Assembly: GCA_028699795.1 (NCBI GenBank)
Contig: JAQVTZ010000016.1
Span: forward strand, 1-17,231
Direction of reading: 5' to 3'
Origin: Clostridia bacterium
GTDB taxonomy: Bacteria > Bacillota > Clostridia > Christensenellales > DTU072
Length of the DNA: 17,231 nt
Position 1 is the stretch's first letter; the number at the start of each line of letters is the position of its first letter. Positions 6,856 to 13,281 of this stretch are shown piece after piece. A model generated the notes under the pieces. That model saw nothing but the letters and a program-made list of their open reading frames with translations. It searched no databases and was not told the DNA's origin. The translations under genes and the position numbers were made by a program.

Positions 6856-7632
6856 TTATTGTTTTCTCAATAAAAACACCGCGCCTTTCAAATTGTTCTG
6901 CAAGTCCGTGTATTCGTTGTATTGGCTCTTAACATAATCTTGAAACAAGTCAGCTTTTGAAGGATATGCTTTTGTAAGTTCTTCCGCGCGTGTTTTAATA
7001 TGATTATAATCCGTCATGTCTTCCGACATTTCGCTGTAACCGTCTTTCAGCAGTACCAATTCGAGTTTTGCCTCTACAAAAAGCTTTTTCCATTCGTCGA
7101 GGGAGGGATAATCCGAACAATGCAGTATTTGTTCTTTCTGTTCTTGTTGCAAATAAGCGTCGTCTATTACGATCCAACCTCTTTCGGTTACGGTTGCCGC
7201 AAGCGCTTTTAGTGTTGTGAACCTGTCGCCCAATACTTCACCCACCGCTCCGTAAATTACAGCGTCATAGCCCCTTTCTCGATTAACGGCAATAGTAATA
7301 TCTTCGGTTGCAAACTCGCACAATCTCTTTACGCCGTATTCTTCCGCTTTTTTGCGCGCGTACGCAACAAACTCCGACATAATATCGATGCCTTTTACCC
7401 TGCACTTCAAATGGGCGGCAAGCTTGATAGCAACCGCGCCTTTACCAGTACCCAAATCCAACACTTTGTTCCCTTGTCCAATGTCCGTATGGTCTTTAAT
7501 AATAGACATCATCTCTTCGGGGTCGCTCCCCAACGCCCAAAGGTCTTGCAGAAGGTACGGAAGATACGGAATGATATCGGTATCGTCAGCTGTTAAAGAA
7601 GCGGCAAGTTTTTGTGATATTATTTCATCCAT
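6856..7632 (-). CDS. Class I SAM-dependent methyltransferase
   Basis: 258 residues. Motif I, KVLDLGTGKGAVAIKLA (56-72), and the acidic end of strand 2, VKGIDIMSEFVAYARKKA, mark a Rossmann-type methyltransferase; YDAVIYGAVGEVLG follows as the post-motif strand. An N-terminal helical cap (PYLLQDLWALGSDPEEM) occurs in many uncharacterised clostridial methyltransferases. The substrate is unknown; small molecules are likelier than nucleic acids because no basic or target-recognition region is seen (inference). GAGGAG lies 4 bases before the ATG. It starts 18 bases after the ablB stop and is probably the third gene of the abl operon. Confidence 0.85.
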   Translation of the reverse strand: MDEIISQKLAASLTADDTDIIPYLPYLLQDLWALGSDPEEMMSIIKDHTDIGQGNKVLDLGTGKGAVAIKLAAHLKCRVKGIDIMSEFVAYARKKAEEYGVKRLCEFATEDITIAVNRERGYDAVIYGAVGEVLGDRFTTLKALAATVTERGWIVIDDAYLQQEQKEQILHCSDYPSLDEWKKLFVEAKLELVLLKDGYSEMSEDMTDYNHIKTRAEELTKAYPSKADLFQDYVKSQYNEYTDLQNNLKGAVFLLRKQ

Positions 7633-7650
7633 AGTGCTCCTCGGAAAAAA

Positions 7651-8490
7651 TTATAATGCTTTGTACCAAACATTCATTGTTTCGATTCCTCCCGCAATAT
7701 TGGTATTGTTTACGAGAGTGCCTGCATAAGTGTACCCTTCTCGGGCAAAAGTAATATTCATCCCGAAAGAACGGGCGCGCGCTATGGTATACAACAGTCT
7801 TAAATTTTGCCCTTTCATCTCTTGTTCGGCAAGTGACAAAAGCATGGACGCAAGCCCCTTACCTCTGTAACTTGGCAAGGTCGCAAAATCCGTCATCTCG
7901 GCATTGCCGTATTTCTTGTTGATTTCTGCCGAACAAACGGCAATCAGTTTTTTGTCTTGCCATGCGCCGAAGTATGCGACAGACTCGTCCATAGTCTTTT
8001 TGATATACTCGGGGTCGAAAATCGGGAAGGGATAGGTTGCAAACACTTGGCGGTATACTGCCGCAATCTCTTTTGCCGACTCTTTCCCCAATCGGCGCAA
8101 CTCGAGGTTTCCATCAAACTCTTGCCGTTTTTCGTTTGCCTTGGATAATGCAACTCGCAGAACTTCCGAAGTTTGCGCTTCGTCTTGGTTGACGGCGCGC
8201 GCGGGATCTCTAAACTTGGAGAAAAAACCGCCGCCCTCGTTGGGATAAAAATGCGGCACCTCCGCCTCTTGGCAAAATCCCGCATCTAGCAAGCGTTCTT
8301 TTATGGACAATGGCGCTTTGATAAATATCTTGGAATATCCCTTTTGCGATGCGAGCGTTTCAAGTTTTTCTATAAACAACGGGATATCTTTTGCCGCAAA
8401 ATCCATCACATAAATTCTGTCGCTTAGCTTTCCGTGTTGGATAACGCTTCCGTCCAATACCGCAATTTCGTCTTTTGTATTATTTTGCAT
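7651..8490 (-). CDS. ablB: Beta-lysine N6-acetyltransferase
   Basis: About 279 residues. The second half is a GNAT domain with TDFATLPSYRGKGLASMLL as the acetyl-CoA loop and the family ending NITFAREGYTYAGTLVNN followed by NIAGGIETMNVWYK. AblB acetylates beta-lysine, made by AblA, to N6-acetyl-beta-lysine, a compatible solute known from methanogens and several bacteria. It overlaps the ablA stop by 11 bases. Start: the ATG at 8490 has AAAGGG nine bases upstream; an ATG three codons earlier (8499) is almost on top of that site and less likely. Confidence 0.9.
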   Translation of the reverse strand: MQNNTKDEIAVLDGSVIQHGKLSDRIYVMDFAAKDIPLFIEKLETLASQKGYSKIFIKAPLSIKERLLDAGFCQEAEVPHFYPNEGGGFFSKFRDPARAVNQDEAQTSEVLRVALSKANEKRQEFDGNLELRRLGKESAKEIAAVYRQVFATYPFPIFDPEYIKKTMDESVAYFGAWQDKKLIAVCSAEINKKYGNAEMTDFATLPSYRGKGLASMLLSLAEQEMKGQNLRLLYTIARARSFGMNITFAREGYTYAGTLVNNTNIAGGIETMNVWYKAL

Positions 8491-9793
8491 TTCTTTCATC
8501 CCTTTCCAGATTTTCGGGTTTTAGATAAATATCATCTTCGAAATCACCGAGGAGTTTCGACACCCCGGACGGACTAAATTCGGGTTCGCCCTCTTTGATA
8601 TTGAGGTTGAGATCACACTTTTCACAACCGTTTCGGCATAGATATTCGCTATAATTGGACGGCATACGGTAGGTGGTAATGACTCCTTCATAATTGCGGA
8701 GTATCACTTTGTTAGAGCCCCAAGAAATCACATAACTGGGCATGACGGGTATTTTGCCGCCGCCGCCCGGCGCATCGATTACATAGGTGGGTATCGCAAA
8801 ACCGCTTGTATGTCCTCTGAGACTCTCCATAATCTCTATGCCCTTGCCGACACTCGTTCTGAAGTGCTCTAATCCCTCGGACAAGTCACATTGATATAGA
8901 TAATAAGGTCTTACCCGATTGGCAACCAGCTTATGCACCAATTTGCGCATGATGCGCGTACAATCGTTTACGCCGCTTAACAAAACGGATTGATTGCCCA
9001 GCGGTACGCCTGCCATTACCAGCTTGCGCAAAGCGATTTTTGCCGACGAAGTAATTTCGCGCGGATGGTTGAAATGTGTGTTGATCCAAATATTATCGTA
9101 CTTTTTAAGAATATTTGTAAGGCTCTCCGTGATTCTGAACGGAAGCACAACAGGCGTTCTGGTTCCTATTCGGATAACTTCCACATGCGGTATCGCGTTT
9201 ACTTCGCCGATAATCCAATCCAAATAATCGTCCGGCAACATAAACGGGTCGCCGCCCGAAAGAAGCACATCTCTTACCGTAGGCGTGTTTCTGATATAAT
9301 CCAGCCCTTTTTGTATGACATCCTTAGACGGGATAAAATCGATATCGCCAACCTTTCTTTTTCTTGTGCAATGCCTGCAATACATAGCGCAAACATTGCT
9401 GACTAAAAACAATACTCTGTCGGGATAACGGTGTGTGATCCCCGGTACAGGACTGTCGTGGTCTTCGTTTAAAGGGTCTTCCATTTCCCAATCCGCAATT
9501 TCCAACTCGCGCGTATCGGGAAAGGCTTGTTTAAAAACAGGGTCGTTTTCGTAGGACTCTCTATCTACCAGTGAAAGATAATACGGCGTGATAGCCATAG
9601 GAAACTTACTTAAGGTTTCTTGCAAATGTTTCTTTTTTTCGTCGGACAGAGTGATATCTAATATCGCCTCCACCGTATCAATATCTTTGATTGTATGCGC
9701 AATCTGCCATTGCCAATCCGTCCATCTTCTTAATTCTTCTTCCGTAAGTTGTTTTTTGATCTTCTTTTTTGTGATCATGATAGTTTCGTTCAT
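8480..9793 (-). CDS. ablA: Lysine 2,3-aminomutase (radical SAM, PLP)
   Basis: 437 residues. The radical SAM cluster motif is CAMYCRHC (CxxxCxxC), followed by TRKRKVGD; LSGGDPFMLPDDYL and RIGTRTPVVLPFRI are further conserved strands. PGGGGKIPVMPSYV carries the lysine expected to bind PLP. The C-terminal CRNGCEKC matches the zinc-type cysteines of clostridial lysine aminomutase. The enzyme converts L-lysine to beta-lysine. Together with ablB downstream, the likely product is the osmolyte N6-acetyl-beta-lysine rather than lysine fermentation, since no kam/kdd genes are near (inference). Start: AGGAGG lies 4 bases before the ATG at 9793. Confidence 0.96.
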   Translation of the reverse strand: MNETIMITKKKIKKQLTEEELRRWTDWQWQIAHTIKDIDTVEAILDITLSDEKKKHLQETLSKFPMAITPYYLSLVDRESYENDPVFKQAFPDTRELEIADWEMEDPLNEDHDSPVPGITHRYPDRVLFLVSNVCAMYCRHCTRKRKVGDIDFIPSKDVIQKGLDYIRNTPTVRDVLLSGGDPFMLPDDYLDWIIGEVNAIPHVEVIRIGTRTPVVLPFRITESLTNILKKYDNIWINTHFNHPREITSSAKIALRKLVMAGVPLGNQSVLLSGVNDCTRIMRKLVHKLVANRVRPYYLYQCDLSEGLEHFRTSVGKGIEIMESLRGHTSGFAIPTYVIDAPGGGGKIPVMPSYVISWGSNKVILRNYEGVITTYRMPSNYSEYLCRNGCEKCDLNLNIKEGEPEFSPSGVSKLLGDFEDDIYLKPENLERDERNAK

Positions 9794-9840
9794 AAAACCT
9801 CCTGTATGAAACTGTTAAGGTAACCGATATACGGTATCAT

Positions 9841-9859
9841 TATTATGATAATCATCGTT
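9841..9859. promoter_or_regulatory. Fur-box-like palindrome upstream of ablA
   Basis: An 11-base core ATGATAATCAT (9845-9855) is identical to the centre of the classical 19-bp Fur box, and 14 of 19 positions match overall. It lies about 50-65 bases upstream of ablA, inside the predicted 5' leader and overlapping a weaker possible second promoter (TTGAAT-18-AATAAT on the minus strand). AT-rich palindromes arise by chance, and a PerR or other site is possible. Confidence 0.35.
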
Positions 9860-9920
9860 TTCATTCAAATTTTACATAAGCTTATCAAAAATAAATATTC
9901 AAAATGTATCAATATGTTCT

Positions 9921-9950
9921 ATTATACCAAAAAAATGGAAAGGAACGCAA
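9921..9950 (-). promoter_or_regulatory. Probable extended -10 promoter of ablA-ablB-methyltransferase
   Basis: On the minus strand TGGTATAAT gives a perfect TATAAT (9921-9926) with the TGn extension. A poor -35, TTGCGT (9945-9950), lies 18 bases upstream. The predicted start near 9914 leaves a leader of about 120 bases before ablA. I see no known riboswitch in the leader; it holds the Fur-like palindrome and ATAAGCTTAT (9876-9885). Confidence 0.55.
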
Positions 9951-10015
9951 ATCGCGCTTTTTACTATACCTTTAGGACAATTTTACATAAAATTGATATA
10001 GTTGAGCAATTCTAT

Positions 10016-10156
10016 TTAGCGCTTGTTGCCTTTTGCGATTGCAGCTAAAAAGTAAAAAAGAAACAGAAACGGAAACAATAACAAAAGAAAAAAGTCAAAT
10101 GCCGAAAAAAGACCTTTTGATTTTTTTCTTCGATAACTCCTGTATTGATACGCCAT
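10016..10156 (-). CDS. Small single-helix membrane protein, 46 residues
   Basis: ATG at 10156, TAA at 10016. The basic N-terminus MAYQYRSYRRKKSKG is followed by a strongly hydrophobic span (FFLLLLFPFLFLFYF, about residues 22-41) and a short basic tail KGNKR, the layout of a single-pass membrane peptide. Upstream AAAGGTGGAG gives a plausible ribosome site at 4-9 bases. It begins 19 bases after the serpin stop on the same strand, so the two are probably cotranscribed. No family is recognised. Possible roles are a membrane partner of the serpin or a type I toxin-like peptide, but a chance frame cannot be excluded. It is too short for default gene callers. Confidence 0.6.
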   Translation of the reverse strand: MAYQYRSYRRKKSKGLFSAFDFFLLLLFPFLFLFYFLAAIAKGNKR

Positions 10157-10175
10157 AATACTCCACCTTTCCCAT

Positions 10176-11474
10176 TTATTCTATCTCAGCGACGACACCA
10201 GAAAAAAGCGTCGTTCCTTTGGGGTCGGTAATCATAAATCCGAAAGACTTGTCAACAACAAAATCCAGATAAGCATTTGTATATTCGTCCGGTCCCGGCG
10301 ATGTTGCTCCGGGAATTACGGTTACCGCGGCGCCTTCGATGCCTTTTCTGTCCACACACAGTTTCGTAATATGATAAACTTTGGAACAAAACACATCTTC
10401 TTCCATAAGATTGGAAAGATTGCAGCGGCTTAGATTGAATAGCGAAGAAATCCCGAATTGCTCTTGTAAAATATTCTTAACATCTTTGTCATAACCAGCG
10501 TTAAATTGGGGGAAAACACAACGGGTATGATAGCGAATTTTGTTTATTTCGTCTACGGCATTATAATCTTTATGCGAATTGACAAGGGCGATGTTTTCGG
10601 CGGTAAAGATATCTCCCACCGTATATCCTTCTTCGGGGACGAAGAACTTGAGCTGATAACCCCGATAAGTGCTTGTGAAAAAAGCGGAAAAAGTGTCTGT
10701 AGTGTACGCTCTACCCTCTTTATAACTTCCAAGTAAAAACTTTTCTTTCTGCTCTCCGTTTTGTCCTGCAAAAGTATACTCTTCGTCCGTCAGGTCTATA
10801 TTTTTCCCAAATTCATTCCATGTATCTTTGAGATACAAAGAATTGATAAGCGTAAAAAGCGTATCGGTAGAGAGCTTAAAATCGTTATCAATCAATCCTT
10901 TGGTCTGTTCTTTAACAAAGTGGCGTACGGCAAGATTGGCGTTTTTGTTATCGTTTGCGAAGTCCGCGGCATAAGAATAACAATAATATTTTTGGGAAAG
11001 CGCATCAATACAGCTTTGGTTAAATTGCGTACCTTCATTTAGCCAAACAGAATTACTTAGTGCGAGCTGCCCCGTTTTAAATTCTTTAATAAGAGAACGA
11101 TACAGAGTTTGAAAATTGGATTGCAACTGCTCGTAAGTCATGCCAAATGAAGACAGAATTTCTTCTCTCGTTTCGCCTGACGCGCACTCTGCCGCAAGAG
11201 AAAGAGCCATATAAACAGAAACAGGAGAAACAGCAAAATTGCAAGACTTATCTGACGCTTCATATGTAGCGGACGCAAATGCGGCGGCGAATGCTTCAGC
11301 GCTGTCGCAGATATCTAAAAACCCTTGCTGTCGTCCTTCTTCATATGTAAAATCCTGAGCCTCAGCGGGTGTGCCGAGAAGAGTGCACTTCCCTTTGCCT
11401 ACGCATGCCGCTGTACTAATAGTAAACAAACAAATAATTAACAATAACGATATTACTTTAATTACCTTATGCAT
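10176..11474 (-). CDS. Exported serpin (serine protease inhibitor family), probable lipoprotein
   Basis: 432 residues. An N-terminal signal segment (about 1-23) ends in STAAC, so Cys24 may be lipidated, although the -3 residue Thr is atypical. Serpin landmarks in order: NFAVSPVSVYMALSLAAECASGET type helix (79-102), LSNSVWLNEG, LFTLINSLYLKDTWNEF (206-222), and the C-terminal VVDKSFGFMITDPKGTTLFSGVV. The hinge DRKGIEGAAVTV (375-386) has the small residues needed for loop insertion, suggesting a functional inhibitor, but P14 is Ile rather than Thr/Ser. By hinge counting P1 would be Ser392 followed by Pro, and the C-side of the reactive loop is about 7 residues longer than in alpha-1-antitrypsin. 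About eleven cysteines remain after the signal. Gut clostridial serpins (siropins of Eubacterium siraeum) inhibit neutrophil proteases; a similar role is inference. AAGGGG lies 6 bases before the ATG. Confidence 0.92.
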   Translation of the reverse strand: MHKVIKVISLLLIICLFTISTAACVGKGKCTLLGTPAEAQDFTYEEGRQQGFLDICDSAEAFAAAFASATYEASDKSCNFAVSPVSVYMALSLAAECASGETREEILSSFGMTYEQLQSNFQTLYRSLIKEFKTGQLALSNSVWLNEGTQFNQSCIDALSQKYYCYSYAADFANDNKNANLAVRHFVKEQTKGLIDNDFKLSTDTLFTLINSLYLKDTWNEFGKNIDLTDEEYTFAGQNGEQKEKFLLGSYKEGRAYTTDTFSAFFTSTYRGYQLKFFVPEEGYTVGDIFTAENIALVNSHKDYNAVDEINKIRYHTRCVFPQFNAGYDKDVKNILQEQFGISSLFNLSRCNLSNLMEEDVFCSKVYHITKLCVDRKGIEGAAVTVIPGATSPGPDEYTNAYLDFVVDKSFGFMITDPKGTTLFSGVVAEIE

Positions 11475-11519
11475 AATTAACCCCTTGAATAAAACTTGCT
11501 AATAGTTTTCTATTTTTAT

Positions 11520-11547
11520 ATTATCATAAAAAACACTGTTTTGTCAA
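11520..11547 (-). promoter_or_regulatory. Serpin promoter
   Basis: On the minus strand a perfect TTGACA (11542-11547), a 16-base spacer and GATAAT (11520-11525); TGATAATAT in the same place also gives an extended -10 reading. It lies about 45 bases before the serpin start, leaving a leader of roughly 40 bases with an AAGGGG site. Confidence 0.7.
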
Positions 11548-11631
11548 AAAAGATGAATTTTTTTCTAAAATACGAATATACACCTGTCTACACGAAGTGC
11601 GCATCGTGTTCCGAAAGGATATGCATCACTC

Positions 11632-11673
11632 AAAAAAGCAGGATTTGTCTTGGAAGACAATTCCTGCTTTTTT
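11632..11673 (-). terminator. Rho-independent terminator of the tRNA cluster
   Basis: A 20-base inverted repeat with one mismatch (arms 11632-11651 and 11654-11673; core GCAGGA/TCCTGC). The A-tract on one side and T-tract on the other let it work in either direction. It begins three bases after the encoded CCA of the last tRNA, so it ends the minus-strand tRNA transcript. It also separates it from the serpin promoter. Confidence 0.93.
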
Positions 11674-11675
11674 GT

Positions 11676-11751
11676 TGGTACACCTTCAGGGACTCGAACC
11701 CTGGGCCAATTGATTAAGAGTCAATTGCTCTACCAACTGAGCTAAAGGTGC
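11676..11751 (-). tRNA. tRNA-Lys(CTT)
   Basis: 76 bases including an encoded CCA. The acceptor GCACCTT pairs with AAGGTGT (G1-U72 wobble). The anticodon loop CTCTTAA sits on the stem AATTGA/TCAATT, and the T-loop is GTTCGAGTC. It is last in the cluster and is separated from tRNA-Gly(GCC) by a 10-bp hairpin with a T-run. Confidence 0.97.
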
Positions 11752-11763
11752 TTAAAAAATTGA

Positions 11764-11786
11764 CAACAAACACGCAGTGTTTGTTG
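11764..11786 (-). terminator. Internal hairpin with T-run between tRNA-Gly(GCC) and tRNA-Lys(CTT)
   Basis: A perfect 10-bp inverted repeat CAACAAACAC / GTGTTTGTTG with a 3-base loop, followed on the minus strand by TCAATTTTTT. It resembles a weak intrinsic terminator that could reduce readthrough into tRNA-Lys(CTT), or it may guide processing. The stem is AT-rich, so efficiency is uncertain. Confidence 0.5.
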
Positions 11787-11791
11787 CCAAG

Positions 11792-11866
11792 TGGAGCGGG
11801 AAACGGGATTCGGACCCGCGACATTTGCCTTGGCAAGGCAACGCTCTACCACTGAGCCATTCCCGC
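11792..11866 (-). tRNA. tRNA-Gly(GCC)
   Basis: 75 bases with encoded CCA. The acceptor is GCGGGAA/TTCCCGC with U73, as expected for tRNA-Gly. The anticodon loop is TTGCCAA and the T-loop GTCCGAATC. It is preceded by its own near-consensus promoter. Confidence 0.97.
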
Positions 11867-11881
11867 ATTTTTGCGTGTTTT

Positions 11882-11910
11882 ATTATACAGCATATGCTTG
11901 GTTTTGTAAA
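11882..11910 (-). promoter_or_regulatory. Internal promoter before tRNA-Gly(GCC)
   Basis: On the minus strand TTTACA (11905-11910), a 17-base spacer and a perfect TATAAT (11882-11887). The predicted start lies about 9 bases before the mature 5' end of tRNA-Gly(GCC). It sits in the longest gap (72 bases) of the tRNA cluster, after tRNA-Leu. Confidence 0.7.
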
Positions 11911-11938
11911 CTGTTTTTTGCCAGTTTTGTATTCTTTT

Positions 11939-12022
11939 TGGTGCGACCGAAGAGACTTGAACTCCCACATCATAGATACTAGATCCTAAGTCTAGTGCGT
12001 CTGCCAGTTCCGCCACGGTCGC
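11939..12022 (-). tRNA. tRNA-Leu(TAG)
   Basis: 84 bases with encoded CCA, the extra length being the long variable arm of a class II tRNA. The acceptor is GCGACCG/CGGTCGC with A73. The anticodon loop CTTAGGA sits on the stem CTAGA/TCTAG. Confidence 0.97.
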
Positions 12023-12029
12023 ACGTTAA

Positions 12030-12105
12030 TGGTGATCCATCGGAGATTCGAACTCCGGACACCTTGATTAAAAGTCAAGTGCTCTGCCGGCTGAGCTAAT
12101 GGATC
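12030..12105 (-). tRNA. tRNA-Lys(TTT)
   Basis: 76 bases with encoded CCA. The acceptor is GATCCAT/ATGGATC with A73. The anticodon loop CTTTTAA sits on the stem CTTGA/TCAAG. It is the second lysine isoacceptor in the cluster. Confidence 0.97.
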
Positions 12106-12109
12106 ATGT

Positions 12110-12184
12110 TGGCTGGGGTGGCAGGATTTGAACCTACGGATGTGGGAGTCAAAGTCCCATGCCTTACCGCTTGGCGACACCCCA
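12110..12184 (-). tRNA. tRNA-Gln(TTG)
   Basis: 75 bases with encoded CCA. The acceptor TGGGGTG/CACCCCA begins with U1-A72, a typical tRNA-Gln feature, with G73. The anticodon loop CTTTGAC sits on the stem TGGGA/TCCCA. Confidence 0.97.
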
Positions 12185-12206
12185 ACGAATAGTGCCGGTT
12201 GTGTAA

Positions 12207-12283
12207 TGGGGTGAGTAGTGGGACTTGAACCCACGGCCTCCAGGGCCACAACCTGGCGCTCTAACCACCTGAGCTATACCCAC
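12207..12283 (-). tRNA. tRNA-His(GTG)
   Basis: 77 bases with encoded CCA. The acceptor is GTGGGTA/TACTCAC with C73, the histidine identity base. A genome-encoded G just upstream (12284) can serve as G-1. The anticodon loop TTGTGGC sits on the stem CCAGG/CCTGG. Confidence 0.97.
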
Positions 12284-12323
12284 CAACTGGATATATATAT
12301 AAAGGTACAGTATAGGTTTGTGT

Positions 12324-12400
12324 TGGCGAGCCTGGAGGGATTCGAACCCGCGACCTACGGCTTAGAAGGCCGTTGCTCTATCCTGCTGAGCTACAGACTC
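12324..12400 (-). tRNA. tRNA-Arg(TCT)
   Basis: 77 bases with encoded CCA. The acceptor GAGTCTG pairs with CAGGCTC, with G73. The anticodon loop CTTCTAA sits on the stem ACGGC/GCCGT. Confidence 0.97.
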
Positions 12401-12404
12401 ATAT

Positions 12405-12478
<74 letters not shown>

Positions 12479-12501
12479 AAGCCTTTCACAAACGCTAAAT
12501 T

Positions 12502-12530
12502 AGTATAATCAATATTATATCCTTTGTCAA
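12502..12530 (-). promoter_or_regulatory. Promoter of the tRNA cluster
   Basis: On the minus strand a perfect TTGACA (12525-12530), a 17-base spacer and TATACT (12502-12507). It lies 23 bases before tRNA-Gly(TCC), so the leader is short, as expected for a stable RNA operon. Between this promoter and the rdgB stop (12531-12693) I see no other supported element. Confidence 0.8.
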
Positions 12531-12693
12531 ATGTTTCACCTAACTTTACGCAATTTTTTTTCGTGAGTTTTCTTGTCGAGGCGCCGCGAAACCGTTAACG
12601 CCGTTTTGCCGAAAAAAGCGATCTGGCAGGTTGTGTTTCGGTACAAATATAACCGTTTTCGCTTTCAATAAACGAAGATTGATAGGCATTTCT

Positions 12694-13281
12694 TTAAGAA
12701 TATTCTAGCGATAGCTTTGCGGCAAGGTTTTGGAGCGCGCGCTTGCGGTGGCTTACCGCGTTCTTTTCTTGCGCAGTCGCCTCGGCAAAAGTTTTTTGCA
12801 GTTCGTGACTAAAGAACACGGGGTCATAACCAAACCCGCCTGCCCCTCTCTGTTCGCGCAAAATTTCTCCTTCCGCCGCGCCTTCTGCTATTACGACTTC
12901 GCCATTCGGCTTGCACAAAGCGACCGCGCTTACGAACTTTGCGCTACGGTCTTGCTTGTGTTGCATGTCGTCTAGCAGTTTGATGATATTCGCCTTGTCG
13001 TCGTGTCCTTCGCCCGCATACCTTGCGGAATAAATTCCGGGTTTGCCGCCGAGCGCGGCAACCACCAAACCGCTGTCATCAGACAACGCGTATTTGCCTG
13101 TAAGTTTAGCGATTACGGATGCCTTGATGATAGCGTTTTCGGCAAAAGAAGCGCCGGTTTCTTCTACTTCGACGCTTATGTTTTCTTCGGCGAGAGTTCT
13201 TATTTGAAATCTCCCGCCGAGTATCTGTTGGATTTCTTCCACCTTGTGCGCGTTGTTGGTTGCAAGTACAAGCTCAATCAT
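12694..13281 (-). CDS. rdgB: XTP/dITP (non-canonical purine NTP) pyrophosphatase, RdgB/HAM1 family
   Basis: 195 residues, the normal family length. The start ELVLATNNAHKVEEIQQIL carries the substrate-loop motif TxNxxKxxE. ALSDDSGLVVAALGG carries the acidic metal-binding residues, and GIYSARYAGEG, GGFGYDPVFF and AVSHRKRAL complete the set. The enzyme removes ITP, dITP and XTP before they enter nucleic acids. Its ATG overlaps the stop of the GH3 gene by 8 bases (ATGATTGA), so it is probably translated by coupling; no convincing terminator follows. Confidence 0.95.
   Translation of the reverse strand: MIELVLATNNAHKVEEIQQILGGRFQIRTLAEENISVEVEETGASFAENAIIKASVIAKLTGKYALSDDSGLVVAALGGKPGIYSARYAGEGHDDKANIIKLLDDMQHKQDRSAKFVSAVALCKPNGEVVIAEGAAEGEILREQRGAGGFGYDPVFFSHELQKTFAEATAQEKNAVSHRKRALQNLAAKLSLEYS

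Noticed and set aside
6853..6876. Hairpin TTTTTATTG / CAATAAAAA at the convergent end of the 6104 gene and the methyltransferase
   Set aside because: A perfect 9-bp stem, but almost all A/T and not followed by a T-run on either strand; it overlaps the methyltransferase stop codon. Too weak to call a terminator.
9978..9995. Palindrome CAATTTTA-CA-TAAAATTG after the small membrane ORF
   Set aside because: An AT-only type stem without a T-run; considered as a terminator for the serpin unit but not convincing.
9845..10048. Plus-strand frame of 67 codons starting in the Fur-like palindrome
   Set aside because: No ribosome site, low-complexity residues typical of AT-rich intergenic DNA, and antisense to the small membrane ORF and the abl leader.
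11590..11609. Inverted repeat ACACGA-N8-TCGTGT between the tRNA terminator and the serpin promoter
   Set aside because: A six-base arm outside any transcript boundary; could be a regulator site but nothing else supports it.
12546..12689. 47-codon minus-strand frame just after rdgB (starts MPINLRLLKAKTV)
   Set aside because: Only a weak AAAG lies before the ATG, no clear domain or membrane pattern, and an open frame of this length arises often by chance.
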